Source of the DNA: Isoperla grammatica
Taxonomy: Eukaryota; Arthropoda; Insecta; Plecoptera; Perlodidae
Reading direction: 5' to 3'
DNA: 64,000 nucleotides
NCBI GenBank assembly: GCA_945910005.1
Contig: OX246747.1
Span: 6,692,274-6,756,273, forward strand
Of the stretch, positions 32,301-45,852 are shown in pieces. A program made the position numbers and the translations under genes. Position 1 is the first letter of the stretch, and each line of letters begins with the position of its first letter. The notes below the pieces were generated by a model. That model did not search any database and was not told where the DNA came from. It saw nothing but the letters and a program-made list of their open reading frames with translations.

Positions 32301-35300
32301 CACGACATCGCTAACAACTAGCGCTATAAAGCCTTCACACGACATCGCTAACGACTAGCGCTATAAAGCCTTCACACGACACGACATCGCTAACAACTAG
32401 CGCTATAAAGCCTTCACACGACACGACATCGCTAACAACTAGCGCTATAAAGCCTTCACACGACATCGCTAACAACTAGCGCTATAAAGCCTTCACACGA
32501 CACGACATCGCTAACAACTAGCGCTATAAAGCCTTCACACGACATCGCTAACAACTAGCGCTATAAAGCCTTCACACGACACGACATCGCTAACAACTAG
32601 CGCTATAAAGCCTTCACACGACATGACATCGCTAACGACTAGCGCTATAAAGCCTTCACACAACACGACATCGCTAACAACTAGCGCTATAAAGCCTTCA
32701 CACGACACGACATCGCTAACAACTAGCGCTATAAAGCCTTCACACGACACGACATCGCTAACAACTAGCGCTATAAAGCCTTCACATGACACGACATCGC
32801 TAACGACTAGCGCTATAAAGCCTTCACACGACACGACATCGCTAACAACTAGCGCTATAAAGCCTTCACACGACACGACATCGCTAACAACTAGCGCTAT
32901 AAAGCCTTCACACGACACGACATCGTATAACAACTAGCGCTATAAAGCCTTCACACGACACGACATCGCTAACAACTAGCGCTATAAAGCCTTCACACGA
33001 CATCGCTAACAACTAGCGCTATAAAGCCTTCACACGACACGACATCGCTAACAACTAGCGCTATAAAGCCTTCCTTCACACGACATCGCTAACAACTAGC
33101 GCTATAAAGCCTTCACACGACATCGCTAACAACTAGCGCTATAAAGCCTTCACACGACACGACATCGCTAACAACTAGCGCTATAAAGCCTTCACACGAC
33201 ACGACATCGCTAACAACTAGCGCTATAAAGCCATCACACGACACGACATCGCTAACAACTAGCGCTATAAAGCCTTCACACGACATCGCTAACAACTAGC
33301 GCTATAAAGCCTTCACACGACACGACATCGCTAACAACTAGCGCTATAAAGCCTTCACACGACACGACATCGCTAACGACTAGCGCTATAAAGCCTTCAC
33401 ACGACACGACATCGCTAACAACTAGCGCTATAAAGCCTACACACGACACGACATCGCTAGCAACTAGCGCTATAAAGCCTTCACACGACACGACATCGCT
33501 AACAACTAGTGCTATAAAGCCTTCACACGACACGACATCGCTAGCAACTAGCGCTATAAAGCCTTCACACGACACGACATCGCTAACAACTAGCGCTATA
33601 AAGCCTTCACACGACACGACATCGCTAACAACTAGCGCTATAAAGCCTTCACACGACACGACATCGCTAGCAACTAGCGCTATAAAGCCTTCACACGACA
33701 CGACATCGCTAACAACTAGCGCTATAAAGCCTTCACACGACACGACATCGCTAACAACTAGCGCTATAAAGCCTTCACACGACACGACATCGCTAACAAC
33801 TAGCACTATAAAGCCTTCACACGACACGACATCGCTAACAACTAGCGCTATAAAGCCTTCACACAACACGACATCGCTAACAACTAGCGCTATAAAGCCT
33901 TCACACGACACGACATCGCTAACAACTAGCGCTATAAAGCCTTCACACGACATCGCTAACAACTAGCACTATAAAGCCTTCACACGACACGACATCGCTA
34001 ACAACTAGCGCTATAAAGCCTTCACACGACACGACATCGCTAACAACTAGCGCTATAAAGCCTTCACACGACACGACATCGCTAGCAACTAGCGCTATAA
34101 AGCCTTCACACGACACGACATCGCTAACAACTAGCGCTATAAAGCCTTCACACGACACGACATCGCTAACAACTAGCGCTATAAAGCCTTCACACGACAC
34201 GACATCGCTAACAACTAGCGCTATAAAGCCTTCACACGACACGACATCGCTAACAACTAGCGCTATAAAGCCTTCACACGACACGACATCGCTAACGACA
34301 AGCGCTATAAAGCCTTCTCACGACACGACATCGCTAACTACTAGCGCTATAAAGCCCTCACACGACACGACATCGCTAACAACTAGCGCTATAAAGCCTT
34401 CACACGACACGACATCGCTAACAACTAGCGCTATAAAGCCCTCACACGACACGACATCGCTAACAACTAGCGCTATAAAGCCTTAACACGACACGACATC
34501 GCTAACAACTAGTGCTATAAAGCCTTCACACGACACGACATCGCTAACAACTAGCGCTATACAGCCTTCACACGACACGAAATCGCTAACAACTAGCGCT
34601 ATAAAGCCTTCACACGACACGACATAGCTAACAACTAGCGCTATAAAGCCTTCACACGACATCGCTAACAACTAGCGCTATAAAGCCTTCACACGACACG
34701 ACATCGCTGACGACTAGCGCTATAAAGCCTTCACACGACACGACATCGCTAACAACTAGCGCTATAAAGCCTTCACACGACACGACATCGCTAACAACTA
34801 GCGCTATAAAGCCTTCACACGACACGACATCGCTAACAACTAGCGCTATAAAGCCTTCACACGACACGACATCGCTAACAACTAGCGCTATAAAGCCTTC
34901 ACACGACACGACATCGCTAACAACTAGCGCTATAAAGCCTTCACACGACACGACATCGCTAACAACTAGCGCTATAAAGCCTTCACACGACACGACATCG
35001 CTAGCAACTAGCGCTATAAAGCCTTCACACGACACGACATCGCTAACAACTAGCGCTATAAAGCCTTCACACGACATGACATCGCTAACAACTAGCGCTA
35101 TAAAGCCTTCACACGACACGACATAGCTAACAACTAGCGCTATAAAGCCTTCACACGACACGACATCGCTAACAACTAGCGCTATAAAGCCTTCACACGA
35201 CATGACATCGCTAACAACTAGCGCTATAAAGCCTTCACACGACACGACATCGCTAACAACTAGCGCTATAAAGCCTTCACATGACACGACATCGCTAACG

Positions 35301-37920
35301 ACTAGCGCTATAAAGCCTTCACACGACACGACATCGCTAACAACTAGCGCTATAAAGCCTTCACACGACACGACATCGCTAACAACTAGCGCTATAAAGC
35401 CTTCACACGACACGACATCGTATAACAACTAGCGCTATAAAGCCTTCACACGACACGACATCGCTAACAACTAGCGCTATAAAGCCTTCACACGACATCG
35501 CTAACAACTAGCGCTATAAAGCCTTCACACGACACGACATCGCTAACAACTAGCGCTATAAAGCCTTCCTTCACACGACATCGCTAACAACTAGCGCTAT
35601 AAAGCCTTCACACGACATCGCTAACAACTAGCGCTATAAAGCCTTCACACGACACGACATCGCTAACAACTAGCGCTATAAAGCCTTCACACGACACGAC
35701 ATCGCTAACAACTAGCGCTATAAAGCCATCACACGACACGACATCGCTAACAACTAGCGCTATAAAGCCTTCACACGACATCGCTAACAACTAGCGCTAT
35801 AAAGCCTTCACACGACACGACATCGCTAACAACTAGCGCTATAAAGCCTTCACACGACACGACATCGCTAACGACTAGCGCTATAAAGCCTTCACACGAC
35901 ACGACATCGCTAACAACTAGCGCTATAAAGCCTACACACGACACGACATCGCTAGCAACTAGCGCTATAAAGCCTTCACACGACACGACATCGCTAACAA
36001 CTAGTGCTATAAAGCCTTCACACGACACGACATCGCTAGCAACTAGCGCTATAAAGCCTTCACACGACACGACATCGCTAACAACTAGCGCTATAAAGCC
36101 TTCACACGACACGACATCGCTAACAACTAGCGCTATAAAGCCTTCACACGACACGACATCGCTAGCAACTAGCGCTATAAAGCCTTCACACGACACGACA
36201 TCGCTAACAACTAGCGCTATAAAGCCTTCACACGACACGACATCGCTAACAACTAGCGCTATAAAGCCTTCACACGACACGACATCGCTAACAACTAGCA
36301 CTATAAAGCCTTCACACGACACGACATCGCTAACAACTAGCGCTATAAAGCCTTCACACAACACGACATCGCTAACAACTAGCGCTATAAAGCCTTCACA
36401 CGACACGACATCGCTAACAACTAGCGCTATAAAGCCTTCACACGACATCGCTAACAACTAGCACTATAAAGCCTTCACACGACACGACATCGCTAACAAC
36501 TAGCGCTATAAAGCCTTCACACGACACGACATCGCTAACAACTAGCGCTATAAAGCCTTCACACGACACGACATCGCTAGCAACTAGCGCTATAAAGCCT
36601 TCACACGACACGACATCGCTAACAACTAGCGCTATAAAGCCTTCACACGACACGACATCGCTAACAACTAGCGCTATAAAGCCTTCACACGACACGACAT
36701 CGCTAACAACTAGCGCTATAAAGCCTTCACACGACACGACATCGCTAACAACTAGCGCTATAAAGCCTTCACACGACACGACATCGCTAACGACAAGCGC
36801 TATAAAGCCTTCTCACGACACGACATCGCTAACTACTAGCGCTATAAAGCCCTCACACGACACGACATCGCTAACAACTAGCGCTATAAAGCCTTCACAC
36901 GACACGACATCGCTAACAACTAGCGCTATAAAGCCCTCACACGACACGACATCGCTAACAACTAGCGCTATAAAGCCTTAACACGACACGACATCGCTAA
37001 CAACTAGTGCTATAAAGCCTTCACACGACACGACATCGCTAACAACTAGCGCTATACAGCCTTCACACGACACGAAATCGCTAACAACTAGCGCTATAAA
37101 GCCTTCACACGACACGACATAGCTAACAACTAGCGCTATAAAGCCTTCACACGACATCGCTAACAACTAGCGCTATAAAGCCTTCACACGACACGACATC
37201 GCTGACGACTAGCGCTATAAAGCCTTCACACGACACGACATCGCTAACAACTAGCGCTATAAAGCCTTCACACGACACGACATCGCTAACAACTAGCGCT
37301 ATAAAGCCTTCACACGACACGACATCGCTAACAACTAGCGCTATAAAGCCTTCACACGACACGACATCGCTAACAACTAGCGCTATAAAGCCTTCACACG
37401 ACACGACATCGCTAACAACTAGCGCTATAAAGCCTTCACACGACACGACATCGCTAACAACTAGCGCTATAAAGCCTTCACACGACACGACATCGCTAGC
37501 AACTAGCGCTATAAAGCCTTCACACGACACGACATCGCTAACAACTAGCGCTATAAAGCCTTCACACGACATGACATCGCTAACAACTAGCGCTATAAAG
37601 CCTTCACACGACACGACATAGCTAACAACTAGCGCTATAAAGCCTTCACACGACACGACATCGCTAACAACTAGCGCTATAAAGCCTTCACACGACATGA
37701 CATCGCTAACAACTAGCGCTATAAAGCCTTCACACGACACGACATCGCTAACAACTAGCGCTATAAAGCCTTCACACGACATGACATCGCTAACAACTAG
37801 CGCTATAAAGCCTTCACACGACATGACATCGCTAACAACTAGCGCTATAAAGCCTTCACACGACACGACATCGCTAACGACTAGCGCTATAAAGCCTTTA
37901 CACGACACAACATCGCATCG
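29361..37920 (+). repeat. 42-bp satellite array, about 8.6 kb, roughly 205 units
   Basis: The main unit is 42 bp and contains CGACATCGCTAACAACTAGC, the palindrome AGCGCT, TATAAAG and CCTTCACACGACA. A 37-bp class lacks one ACACG. Because 42 is a multiple of three, the array is open in one frame on each strand with 14-residue repeats (SCEGFIALVVSDVV minus; TTSLTTSAIKPSHD plus). The 37-bp units break these frames repeatedly, so no single coding frame is maintained. A segment near 32.7-35.3 kb is repeated at +2495 bp, shown by rare variants such as CATCGTATAA (32921, 35416) and GCCTTCCTTC (33068, 35563). Confidence 0.97.
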
Positions 37921-38699
37921 CTGCCGCTAGTAGCGAAGCCTAGCGGCAATCCAGTAGACCTTGCACTTACACCCTTGAATTCAGGCCTCCCAACCCACAG
38001 CCATGTGGACGCCACCGCAACATTCGCCTTTCCCTCTTCGCCAAGAAAAGACGGGTGAGGTACTACCTCTTTTCATTCCCAGGACCCTTCCTGAACTTAC
38101 CTTTTTTTATTCCTAGTAGTTGTTAACCCAACCTCTTCTATTAATTTCATACTAATATTACTCTAAATTCTTTCTGCCTTCGGGCCATTTCATTCTTTTT
38201 CCAAACGTTCTACCTTCAGCAACACATCCATCATATCTGTATTCTTATCATACTTCTCTTAAGGACACTGCCCGGTCGAGATTGTCAAGCAAAAGGAAAC
38301 TGTACTTTATTGCCACCATCCAAACGTCCAAAAAAGACCTTGCACTGCGTAGATACAAAAGCCGCTTACGTTTACCTCGCCAGAGTAACCCGTCAGATCA
38401 GTAATGTCACGTGACTTTACTTCACCGGGTCAGAGTTTTCAACCCGAGTAAACGAAAGCGTTTCGGAGTAGGGTTACTTTGCAAATGGATGCCGTGCGCT
38501 TGCGTAGCTAAACCTAACCTTCAAATTGGTTCGAATTTTTTGTAATGCCTGATGTACTTACTTTCTGCGCGCAATTCATGAATGGCCTACTCAAAAACAC
38601 GGTTTTGCACCCAAATAACCACATGCCTTATCCACAGTCACTTTAACACCACCATCAAAATCATAACATTTTGTATTTTCCGCCCAAACCTAACTTACC
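37921..38699. other. No gene recognised
   Basis: Mixed-composition sequence after the satellite. CGCTAGTAGCGAAGCCTAGCGG at its start is palindrome-rich. CCAGAGTAACCCG near 38386 recurs in similar form near 39110. No exon was supported. Confidence 0.5.
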
Positions 38700-39035
38700 C
38701 TAGCTTTGTTCGTTTGTCCTGTGATCACTACTTCAGGAGTACGGTATTACGAAAACCCCGTTTTTCTGTCCCGGAGTAAGTGTGATGGGAGTAGCTGCGA
38801 CAAGTTCTTTTGTCCAGTGGTAACTTACTACAACTGTGATGGGAGTAAGGTTTTTACACCTGCTTCCCGAGCAGGAGTAGAAGGAACAACTGAAACGATC
38901 TCAACTGTGACAACTCTGTTTTTTTGTCCAAGTGGGAGTGTGATTTATACTCCCATATCCGTTATAATGACATATTTCCGGATTACTCCTGGCGTAAAAT
39001 ACTCCTGTTGAGGCAGGACAAACGAACAAACCTCC
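38700..39035. mobile_element. Inverted-repeat element, about 335 bp
   Basis: TTGTTCGTTTGTCCTG at the left is complementary to CAGGACAAACGAACAA at the right, and CAGGAGTA inside is again complementary. Between them a GATGGGAGTA motif occurs twice (38784, 38839). It is MITE-like, without coding capacity or a clear target duplication. Confidence 0.55.
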
Positions 39036-39337
39036 TGCTCCCGAGGCAGGTCACTTTTTTGGTGATCGGGTCAGAAAACCGGGTTAATCTGGCATAGTTG
39101 CCGAACGCACCAGAGTAACCTGCTACTGATCGGGTTTGGTTTGCGGACTGATTTTTGCAAGCAGTGCAACACTTTCAAATTTATACGTGTTTTAAAAAAC
39201 AAAAACATGTAGTAGGCTTAGTGTACATTGTTGAGGATCATTCAAAATCACAGTTAAAAAATCATCAGCAAACGCTTTTTTCATCATAATTATGTGACGA
39301 TATTTAAACTTGGCGGTAACTTCCTTGCATTTCAACG

Positions 39338-39382
39338 ATGCAGCTACACCGGACAAAGAAACGACTAGCGGTGTAGCTGCAT
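39338..39382. repeat. Short hairpin with a 14-bp perfect stem
   Basis: ATGCAGCTACACCG at 39338-39351 pairs with its complement at 39369-39382. The loop contains GGACAAAGAAACGA, which recurs just after the stem (39385) and near 43170. Confidence 0.7.
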
Positions 39383-39564
39383 TGGGACAAAGAAACGCGA
39401 GAGTGCCAAATACCTTACTACAATAATACGGGACACTGGCAGCGACACGTAGGTAGTGCTGCTCTCAAGCGACAAGAGGAGATGCGAACATGATAAGAAT
39501 ATTGTTACGAAGGTACGTAACAAATACCGATGGGTAGACTATTATAATATTTGAAATTACGGTG

Positions 39565-42405
39565 CTCTTATAATGAAGTCAATCCCTAAGAAAGGATTTT
39601 TGAAAATTCCGACCCTAAGGGGGTTAAAAAGGGGGTGGAAGCTTTTCATTAGACTACCTATATCTCAACAACTAAACGTGCTATAGACCTGATAATTGGT
39701 ACATAGGTTCTCCATTGTAAACAAAAAAAGTGATTTTACCATTTGTTGAAAATCCAGTTAAGAGGGGTGAAAACGGGGGTTACATTTTTTATGAGCATAT
39801 CTGACTATAACTCTAATACCACACTAATACCAAAGATGATATATGCGTGCAAATTTGTATTAAGATTCTTCTTTTAATATAAAGAATCACGTATTTTACC
39901 ATTTTTCGAAAATCCAATTGCGGGGATGAAAACGGGGGGTGATTTTACAGCTCAAAAACCGAACGTGTTACAGACGTTAAAATTGATAGATTCTCCTCCA
40001 AAAATAAACGAACATAATTTTACCATATTTACGAAAATTCAGTGAACGGGGGTGAATAGAGGGGGGGATTTTTCGATCATGAGAAATTGAGAACACCTAT
40101 ATCTCAAAAACCGAAGATGTTACAGACGTGACAATTGGTAGTTAGATTCTCCATTAAAGATAAGGAAATATATGTTGTACCATTTTCCTGAAATCCACTC
40201 AAAAGGGTTAAAAAGGAGCGATAGTATGAGTGGAGGGGGTGATTTTTTATCTAAAAAACCCGAAGATGTTCCAGACGTAAAAATTGGAATAAAGATTCTT
40301 CTTTAAAAATAAAGAAAAACATGTTTAAAAATAAAGAAAAACGTGTTTTTTTATCTTTCGAAAATCCAGTAATTGGTGGCGAAAAAGGGCGTTGTTTAAA
40401 AAATGAGGATACCTGTATCTCATTAACCAAGGATGTAACGACTGTGAAAATTGGTATTTAGGTAAAAGTAATTAGAAATATGTTTAGCATTTTACAAAAA
40501 TCCAGTTATTGAGGGTGAGAATTGCGAGGGTGAATTTTTTTATGAGAGTATCTATATATCTCAAAACGCGAAAATGGTAAATGTTACATACATAATGATA
40601 TAACATTCAGTTAACGGGTGAAGAGAGTCAAAACAGGGGTGAATTTTTTTTATCTAAAAACGCAATATGTTACAGACGTGAAATTATGTATTTAGATTCT
40701 ACTTTAGAAATAAGTAGATATGTGTTTTACCATTTTCCTCAAACCAATTGGTAAGGCGGGTGAAAGAAGAGGGGGTGAAAACGAGGGGGTGGTTTTCTAA
40801 ATCTTAAAAACCATAGATGCTACAGGCGTGATAATTTATGTTTTTATTCTTCTTTTATAATAAAGGAAAATGTTTTAAACATTTTCCGAACATGCAAAAG
40901 GGGTGAGATGCGGAGGTGATGTGTGTATGATAATTTCTATATATCGAAAAAGGAAGGCGTTACAGACGTGAAAATGGTTACCTATATACTTCACTAAAAA
41001 TAAAGAAATGTGTATTTTACCATTTTTGTTTAATCAAGCGGGGGAATAGGTGGAGGGGGGGGGGGGGCTCACAGGGGTGGAAGAGGATTAATTTTGTGTC
41101 TACACAAATCAAAAATGTTACATACGTGAATGTCAGTACTTACATTCTCCTTTAAAAATAAATTAACATGTAATTACTATTTCCCCCAATAAACAGCTGT
41201 TAAGGGGGGGGGGGGGTGAATCTTTTGGGGGTAATTAGAAACATACAGTAAAAACGGAAGATATTACAGACTTGAAAATTTGTTATTTATAGATTTTTCT
41301 ATAACTATTAAGAAATGCGTGTTTTACAATTTTGTGTAGTAGGCCTACAAATTGTACAAATTCGTCTTACCCCCATTACCTGGATTTTCAGAAAATGGTA
41401 AAACATGTGTTTCTTTGTTTTTAAATTTAAATTTAAATACCAATATTCAAGAAGTAACGTCTTGGTTTTTTTAGTTATAGCTGTATCTTTATTTTAAAAA
41501 ACAGACCCCCTTTTTCGCCACCCTTTATTAGTTTTTTGAAAAATGGTTTAATACATGATTCTTTTGTTTTGAAGAAGAATCTATGAATCAGTTTTCACGT
41601 CTTGAATATCTTCGGTGTCAGAGATTAAAAATTCACCACCTCTACTTCACCATCCCTTTTTTCCTCCTTAACAGTATTTTAAGAAAGTGGTAAACTAGGT
41701 ATTCCTTTATTTTTAAGGAGAATCTAATCACCTATTTTCACGTCTGTATCACATTCGGTTTTTGAGATATTGGTGTCCTCATAGAATAATTTAACCCCTG
41801 TCTTCACCCCCGTTAACTGGATTTTCGGGAAATGGTAAAACACATGTTTATTTATTTTTAAAGCATAATCTTACAATCAATTTTCACATCTATAACACCT
41901 TCAGTTTTGCGAGATTTAAAAACACCCCTGTTTTCACCCCTTAACTGGATTTTCGGAAAATGGCAAAACACGTGTGTCTTATTTTGTAAAGAGGAATCTA
42001 GATAACAATTTTCACGTTTGTAGCATCTTCCATCTGCGGTTTTTGAGACATAGGGATCGTCATATAAACATTCAACCCCCTGTTTTCACCCCCATTCATA
42101 TGATTTTCAGAAAAATATATTAAGTTATTTTTAACGCAGAATTTAAGTACAAACTTTTACGTCTGTAATACCTTCTGTTGTTAAAATATAAGTATTATAA
42201 AAAATAACTTCAACCCCATTTTTCACCCCCGTAGGGACAGAATTTCCAAAAATCCTTCGTTAGTGGATAGTTTTGTCATAACAGCTACGTACCTACGAAA
42301 TTTCACGTTCCTAGGTTGAACGGTTTGAATTGTGTGTTGATGAGTCAGTCAATCAGTCAGTCACTCAGTAAGACGCTTTTATTTATAAATATATAGATTT
42401 ATGTT
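39565..42405. mobile_element. Large foldback element with degenerate tandem repeats in both arms
   Basis: From 39590 to about 41330 a degenerate unit of 130-170 bp repeats. It has an ACCATTTT..GAAAATCCAGT core, a GGGGTGAAAACGGGGGTGA stretch, then ATATCTCAAAAACCGAA and TTACAGACGTGAAAATTGGTA. From about 41350 to 42260 the same unit appears in reverse complement (CCCC..ACTGGATTTTC..ATGGTAAAACA). The arms meet near 41340 and are unequal. The outer edges also match in inverse (AAGGATTTTTGAAAATTC at 39592, its near complement at 42240). The right end holds repeated GTCAGTCA and ends in AT-rich DNA. No protein is encoded. Confidence 0.75.
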
Positions 42406-43340
42406 ATGTCACACATTTCTCCCGTCCCCAACCCTATACCATCGCTTTTTCATCATTCACCCCCTAAAAGACTCGCGTAATAACATAAACGGCCCCTGTA
42501 CTGTAATGTTCGTTTTACACTCATTGTTTCGCACATCTTTTACTTAAATACTAGAGTTATTTTAGATTAATTTGTCTACTACTACTACATATGTTTTCAG
42601 TACACTGATGCGTAATTGCTAGCTTTACTAACAAGTTGTAAAGTACGAAAATAACATTGAATCAAGCGGCCATCATCGCCGTATCTCCTCTTGCTGTTAG
42701 TAGCGCTAGTGTTGCGTGTCGCCGCCTTCTTGTATGTTGGGAGAAGTGACGGTATGCACTACCGCACTACTGCTGTGCAATGAAGATAAAGGAGGTACGC
42801 CGGGGGTCTAGGGGGTGCGTCCCCCCAGCTTTGCCCACCAAGGAATTTTGTCATGGTGTTTTGTCACAAACACGTTTAACTTTGAACAGGGGTTGGGGGT
42901 TGAGGACCCGAGCTAAAATAATACTTTTGTGGTGGAAAAACAAAAATTGAAACATTTACTTCATAAAAACATTAGATGAGCCCAAAACGTTCAACATAAT
43001 TCGCCAGTATGCATAACATCGATAGAAATTAGTGCCGGTATGGCATACCATCAGTAGTTTTGGTAACGGTATGCATACCGGCTCATACCGCCCCACTTGA
43101 ACCACTGATGTTAAATATGGACAGTGTAAGGTATTTGAGGGTGCTACATTCCTATATGCAGAGAGTGCAGGACAAAGAAACGAAGCTAACGTGAACGATT
43201 ACATGATATATCCGATCACATACTGGTACGGAAAATCCAAAATTGATGAAGTTAAGAGGATTGTGTGCGGCCAGAGTACCACTCTAATCCACTTATTTCG
43301 ATTCTGTTTGAACCAGCATTTAGACAACTAAATTGTTGTT
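42406..43340. other. No gene recognised
   Basis: Mixed sequence. 42666-42722 resembles the complement of 39436-39493 (shared ATCTCCTCTTG and CGTGTCGC parts), so inverted similarity extends beyond the foldback arms. GCCGGTATGGCATACC-type palindromes occur near 43035-43085. Confidence 0.45.
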
Positions 43341-43499
43341 TTACGTACATAGCGTTTTTGTTAGATTATTGCATAGATATTTTGTTTTCAGGTTTCCACC
43401 TTCCCTAGATTTTTCGTTTATCATAATTTTTAGTCCCCGTTCAAAAATTGTTTGTGTCCGAACTAGATCGAATTTGAACAAAAACGCTATGTACGTAAC
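43341..43499. mobile_element. MITE with 22-bp perfect terminal inverted repeats
   Basis: The termini start TTACGTACATAGCGTTTTTG and pair perfectly over 22 bp (43341-43362 with 43478-43499). The total is 159 bp with an AT-rich centre. Short frames across it are not genes. Confidence 0.8.
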
Positions 43500-44054
43500 A
43501 TTACACTATCATTGTTAATACGGTCACAACAGACGTGAGATGTATAGTACGAGTGCTCTGCAAATCACACATTTGGCTCTGGTTCGTGGCGCTCTCTCAT
43601 GAAAGTTGATTATTTTGCTTTTAAGCAAGAAGGGGAGGCAAAGTGGGCGGGATCGGATACTGGATAAGACTTGGCATCGTATTACACGAGCAGCTATGTG
43701 TCATTGTTTCGTTTTATATAACATCTCACCAAATAAAATATCATATGAAAACCTTTTATAATTGAAGTGATGTCGTGACCCGTATTACTGATGACTGATT
43801 TCGATATCCCGCTGGCAGACACCATTAATCCTTCTTTAAATTCACCAATCATTTTGATTAGCCTCATTGCAAAGACTGAGGTGTGTTATTCCAATTCATG
43901 TCTTTGTTAAAATATTTAACTGTGAATGTACTGCATTTGAGGCGATGTAACTCCAACTCAATGTACTATCAATATGGCAATAATTATATACATATATATT
44001 TGTGGGTTAAAACATAAACGCGTGTAGAATAAAAATACAATCACTAAGAAAATC

Positions 44055-44110
44055 TATCCTCGCTGGGACTCGAACCCAGATCACTGTTAGCTTAGTAGAG
44101 TGACTACAGA
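44055..44110 (-). repeat. tRNA-like remnant (B box)
   Basis: The minus strand reads CTGGGTTCGAGTCCCAG followed by CGAGGATA, a clear T-arm with B-box consensus. No pairing 5' acceptor half is visible. It is probably the same kind of relic as at 13690-13745. Confidence 0.4.
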
Positions 44111-44579
44111 CAGGTTCAGTCTAATACAACATCGTATTGACTTTTCAATTAGGATTTTTCCATAAAAGAATTGGTCGCACGCCTCCGCCCTGAAATTAAG
44201 CACTGCTCGCCAGTAGTATTTAGCCCCGTATAGGCAGTTTTAGGATTACGCCGAACCAAAGAAATTCGGCAAAAAGTTAAAGTGATATTACGAAAGAGTA
44301 TTTAATTGGGCCGCTGTTCCATAACTTTTGGTTTAAATATTTTCAATAGTTTACTTTTTAAAAAATAATTAGGAAATTGAGTATAAATAATAGCTAATAA
44401 ATCAAAGGTAGAGTTGTATCTGACCACATCCGGTCGAGTTCCGTTGACCACATATCGTCTTATCAGTTTAGTACGAGTTCGGCGTCTTATCAGTTTAGTA
44501 CGAGTAAGTAAATAGGTCCTTGGTTCGATTCCCAGTAAATAGGTTCGGAGGTCCTAGGTTCGACGAGGGGGCCCGACTC

Positions 44580-45140
44580 TTAGCATTCGCATTCGCATTC
44601 GCCTACACCTTCACCTTCGCTTTCGCCTTCGCTTTCGCCTTCGCATTCCTTCGCCTACACCTTCGCCTTCGCCTTCGCCTTCGCCTTCGCCTTCGCCTTC
44701 GCCTTCGTCTTCCTTCGCCTTCACCTTGCTTTCGCCTTCGGTTACACCTTCGCCTTTGCCTTCGCCTTCGCCTTCGTCTTCCTTCGCCTACACCTTCACC
44801 TTGCTTTCGCCTTCGCCTACACCTTCGCCTTCGCCTTCGCCTTCGCCTTCGTCTTCCTTCGCCTTTGCCTTTGCCTTTGCCTTTGCCTTTGCCTTTGCCT
44901 TTGCCTTTGCCTTTGCCTTTGCCTTTGCCTTTGCCTTTGCCTTTGCCTTTGCCTTTGCCTTTGCCTTTGCCTTTGCCTTTGCCTTTGCCTTTGCCTTTGC
45001 CTTTGCCTTCGCTTTCGTCTTCCTTCGCCTACACCTTCACCTTCTTCGCATTAGCATTCGCATTCTCACTCGCACTCGCATTCGCATTCGCATTCGCATT
45101 TGCATTCGCATTCGCATTCGCATTCGCATTCGCATTCAAT
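44580..45140 (+). repeat. Hexanucleotide microsatellite (GCCTTC / GCCTTT / GCATTC)
   Basis: Successive blocks of GCATTC, GCCTTC, a pure GCCTTT block (about 44863-45006) and again GCATTC. The three-fold period keeps frames open, giving low-complexity Leu/Arg/Pro or Ala/Phe peptides that I do not regard as genes. Confidence 0.97.
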
Positions 45141-45570
45141 CACAGGGTGCTTAGTTCCTTTTCATGCCACCAGAATGCATAGAGGTCGGTGCTTACCTTA
45201 GTACGTAGTCTATTCTTGGCGCGAGGTCCTTGGTTCGTTTCTATGTGAAGGTTATTTATTCTCTATGTTAAATTAGAACGCTCTTAATAGCTGTATGAAT
45301 GCTGAAAACATACAGGAAATAGCGCAGACTCTGATAACGTTTCCGCTAGCGAGGCGTTGTACGGTTCGACTCTCCGTACGTTACTCCTGGTGCTTGGTCC
45401 TTGGTTCGATTCCATATTCTTGGGTTATTTTCCTCTGAATGAGAAATGAATAACTAAAAATAGAGAAGGGTATAGCTAATAGGTTTGAGATTCTCTATTC
45501 TCTTAGTAGGCACTCATGTTGAGTTATTTGTTCACAACGTTAAATTATAAGAGGTCTTAAAACAGGCATA

Positions 45571-45852
45571 CATTGACATTTGTAATGTTTTGGATAAATA
45601 CGGTGTAGGATTTGATGAAATTATAAATAATAATATTCTCATGTTTGGTAATATCTACGAATGATTTATTAATTGAAATATACATTTTGTAATCATTTTC
45701 CTTATCCTAACCATTGACATTTGTAATGTTTTGGATAAATACGGTGTAGGACTTGATGGAATTATAAATAATAATATTCTCATGTTTGGTAATATCTACG
45801 AATGATTTATTAATTGAAATATACATTTTGTAATCATTTTCCTTATCCTAAC
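45571..45852 (+). repeat. Tandem duplication, 2 x 141 bp
   Basis: The 141 bp starting CATTGACATTTGTAATG are repeated immediately (45571-45711, 45712-45852) with only a few differences. AT-rich and non-coding. Confidence 0.9.

Noticed and set aside
29361..37920. CRISPR array
   Set aside because: The repeats are head-to-tail with no unique spacers. This is a satellite in a eukaryotic genome.
29474..37930. Long frames with 14-residue repeats on both strands of the 42-bp array
   Set aside because: The 42-bp period preserves the frame automatically. The 37-bp units break it irregularly, and there is no start context or non-repeat domain.
44055..44110. Functional tRNA gene
   Set aside because: Same reason: a B box and 3' end without a foldable 5' half.
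44520..45182. Reading frames of 220 and 142 codons
   Set aside because: They are translations of a hexanucleotide microsatellite (Leu/Arg/Pro or Ala/Phe repeats) with no domain.
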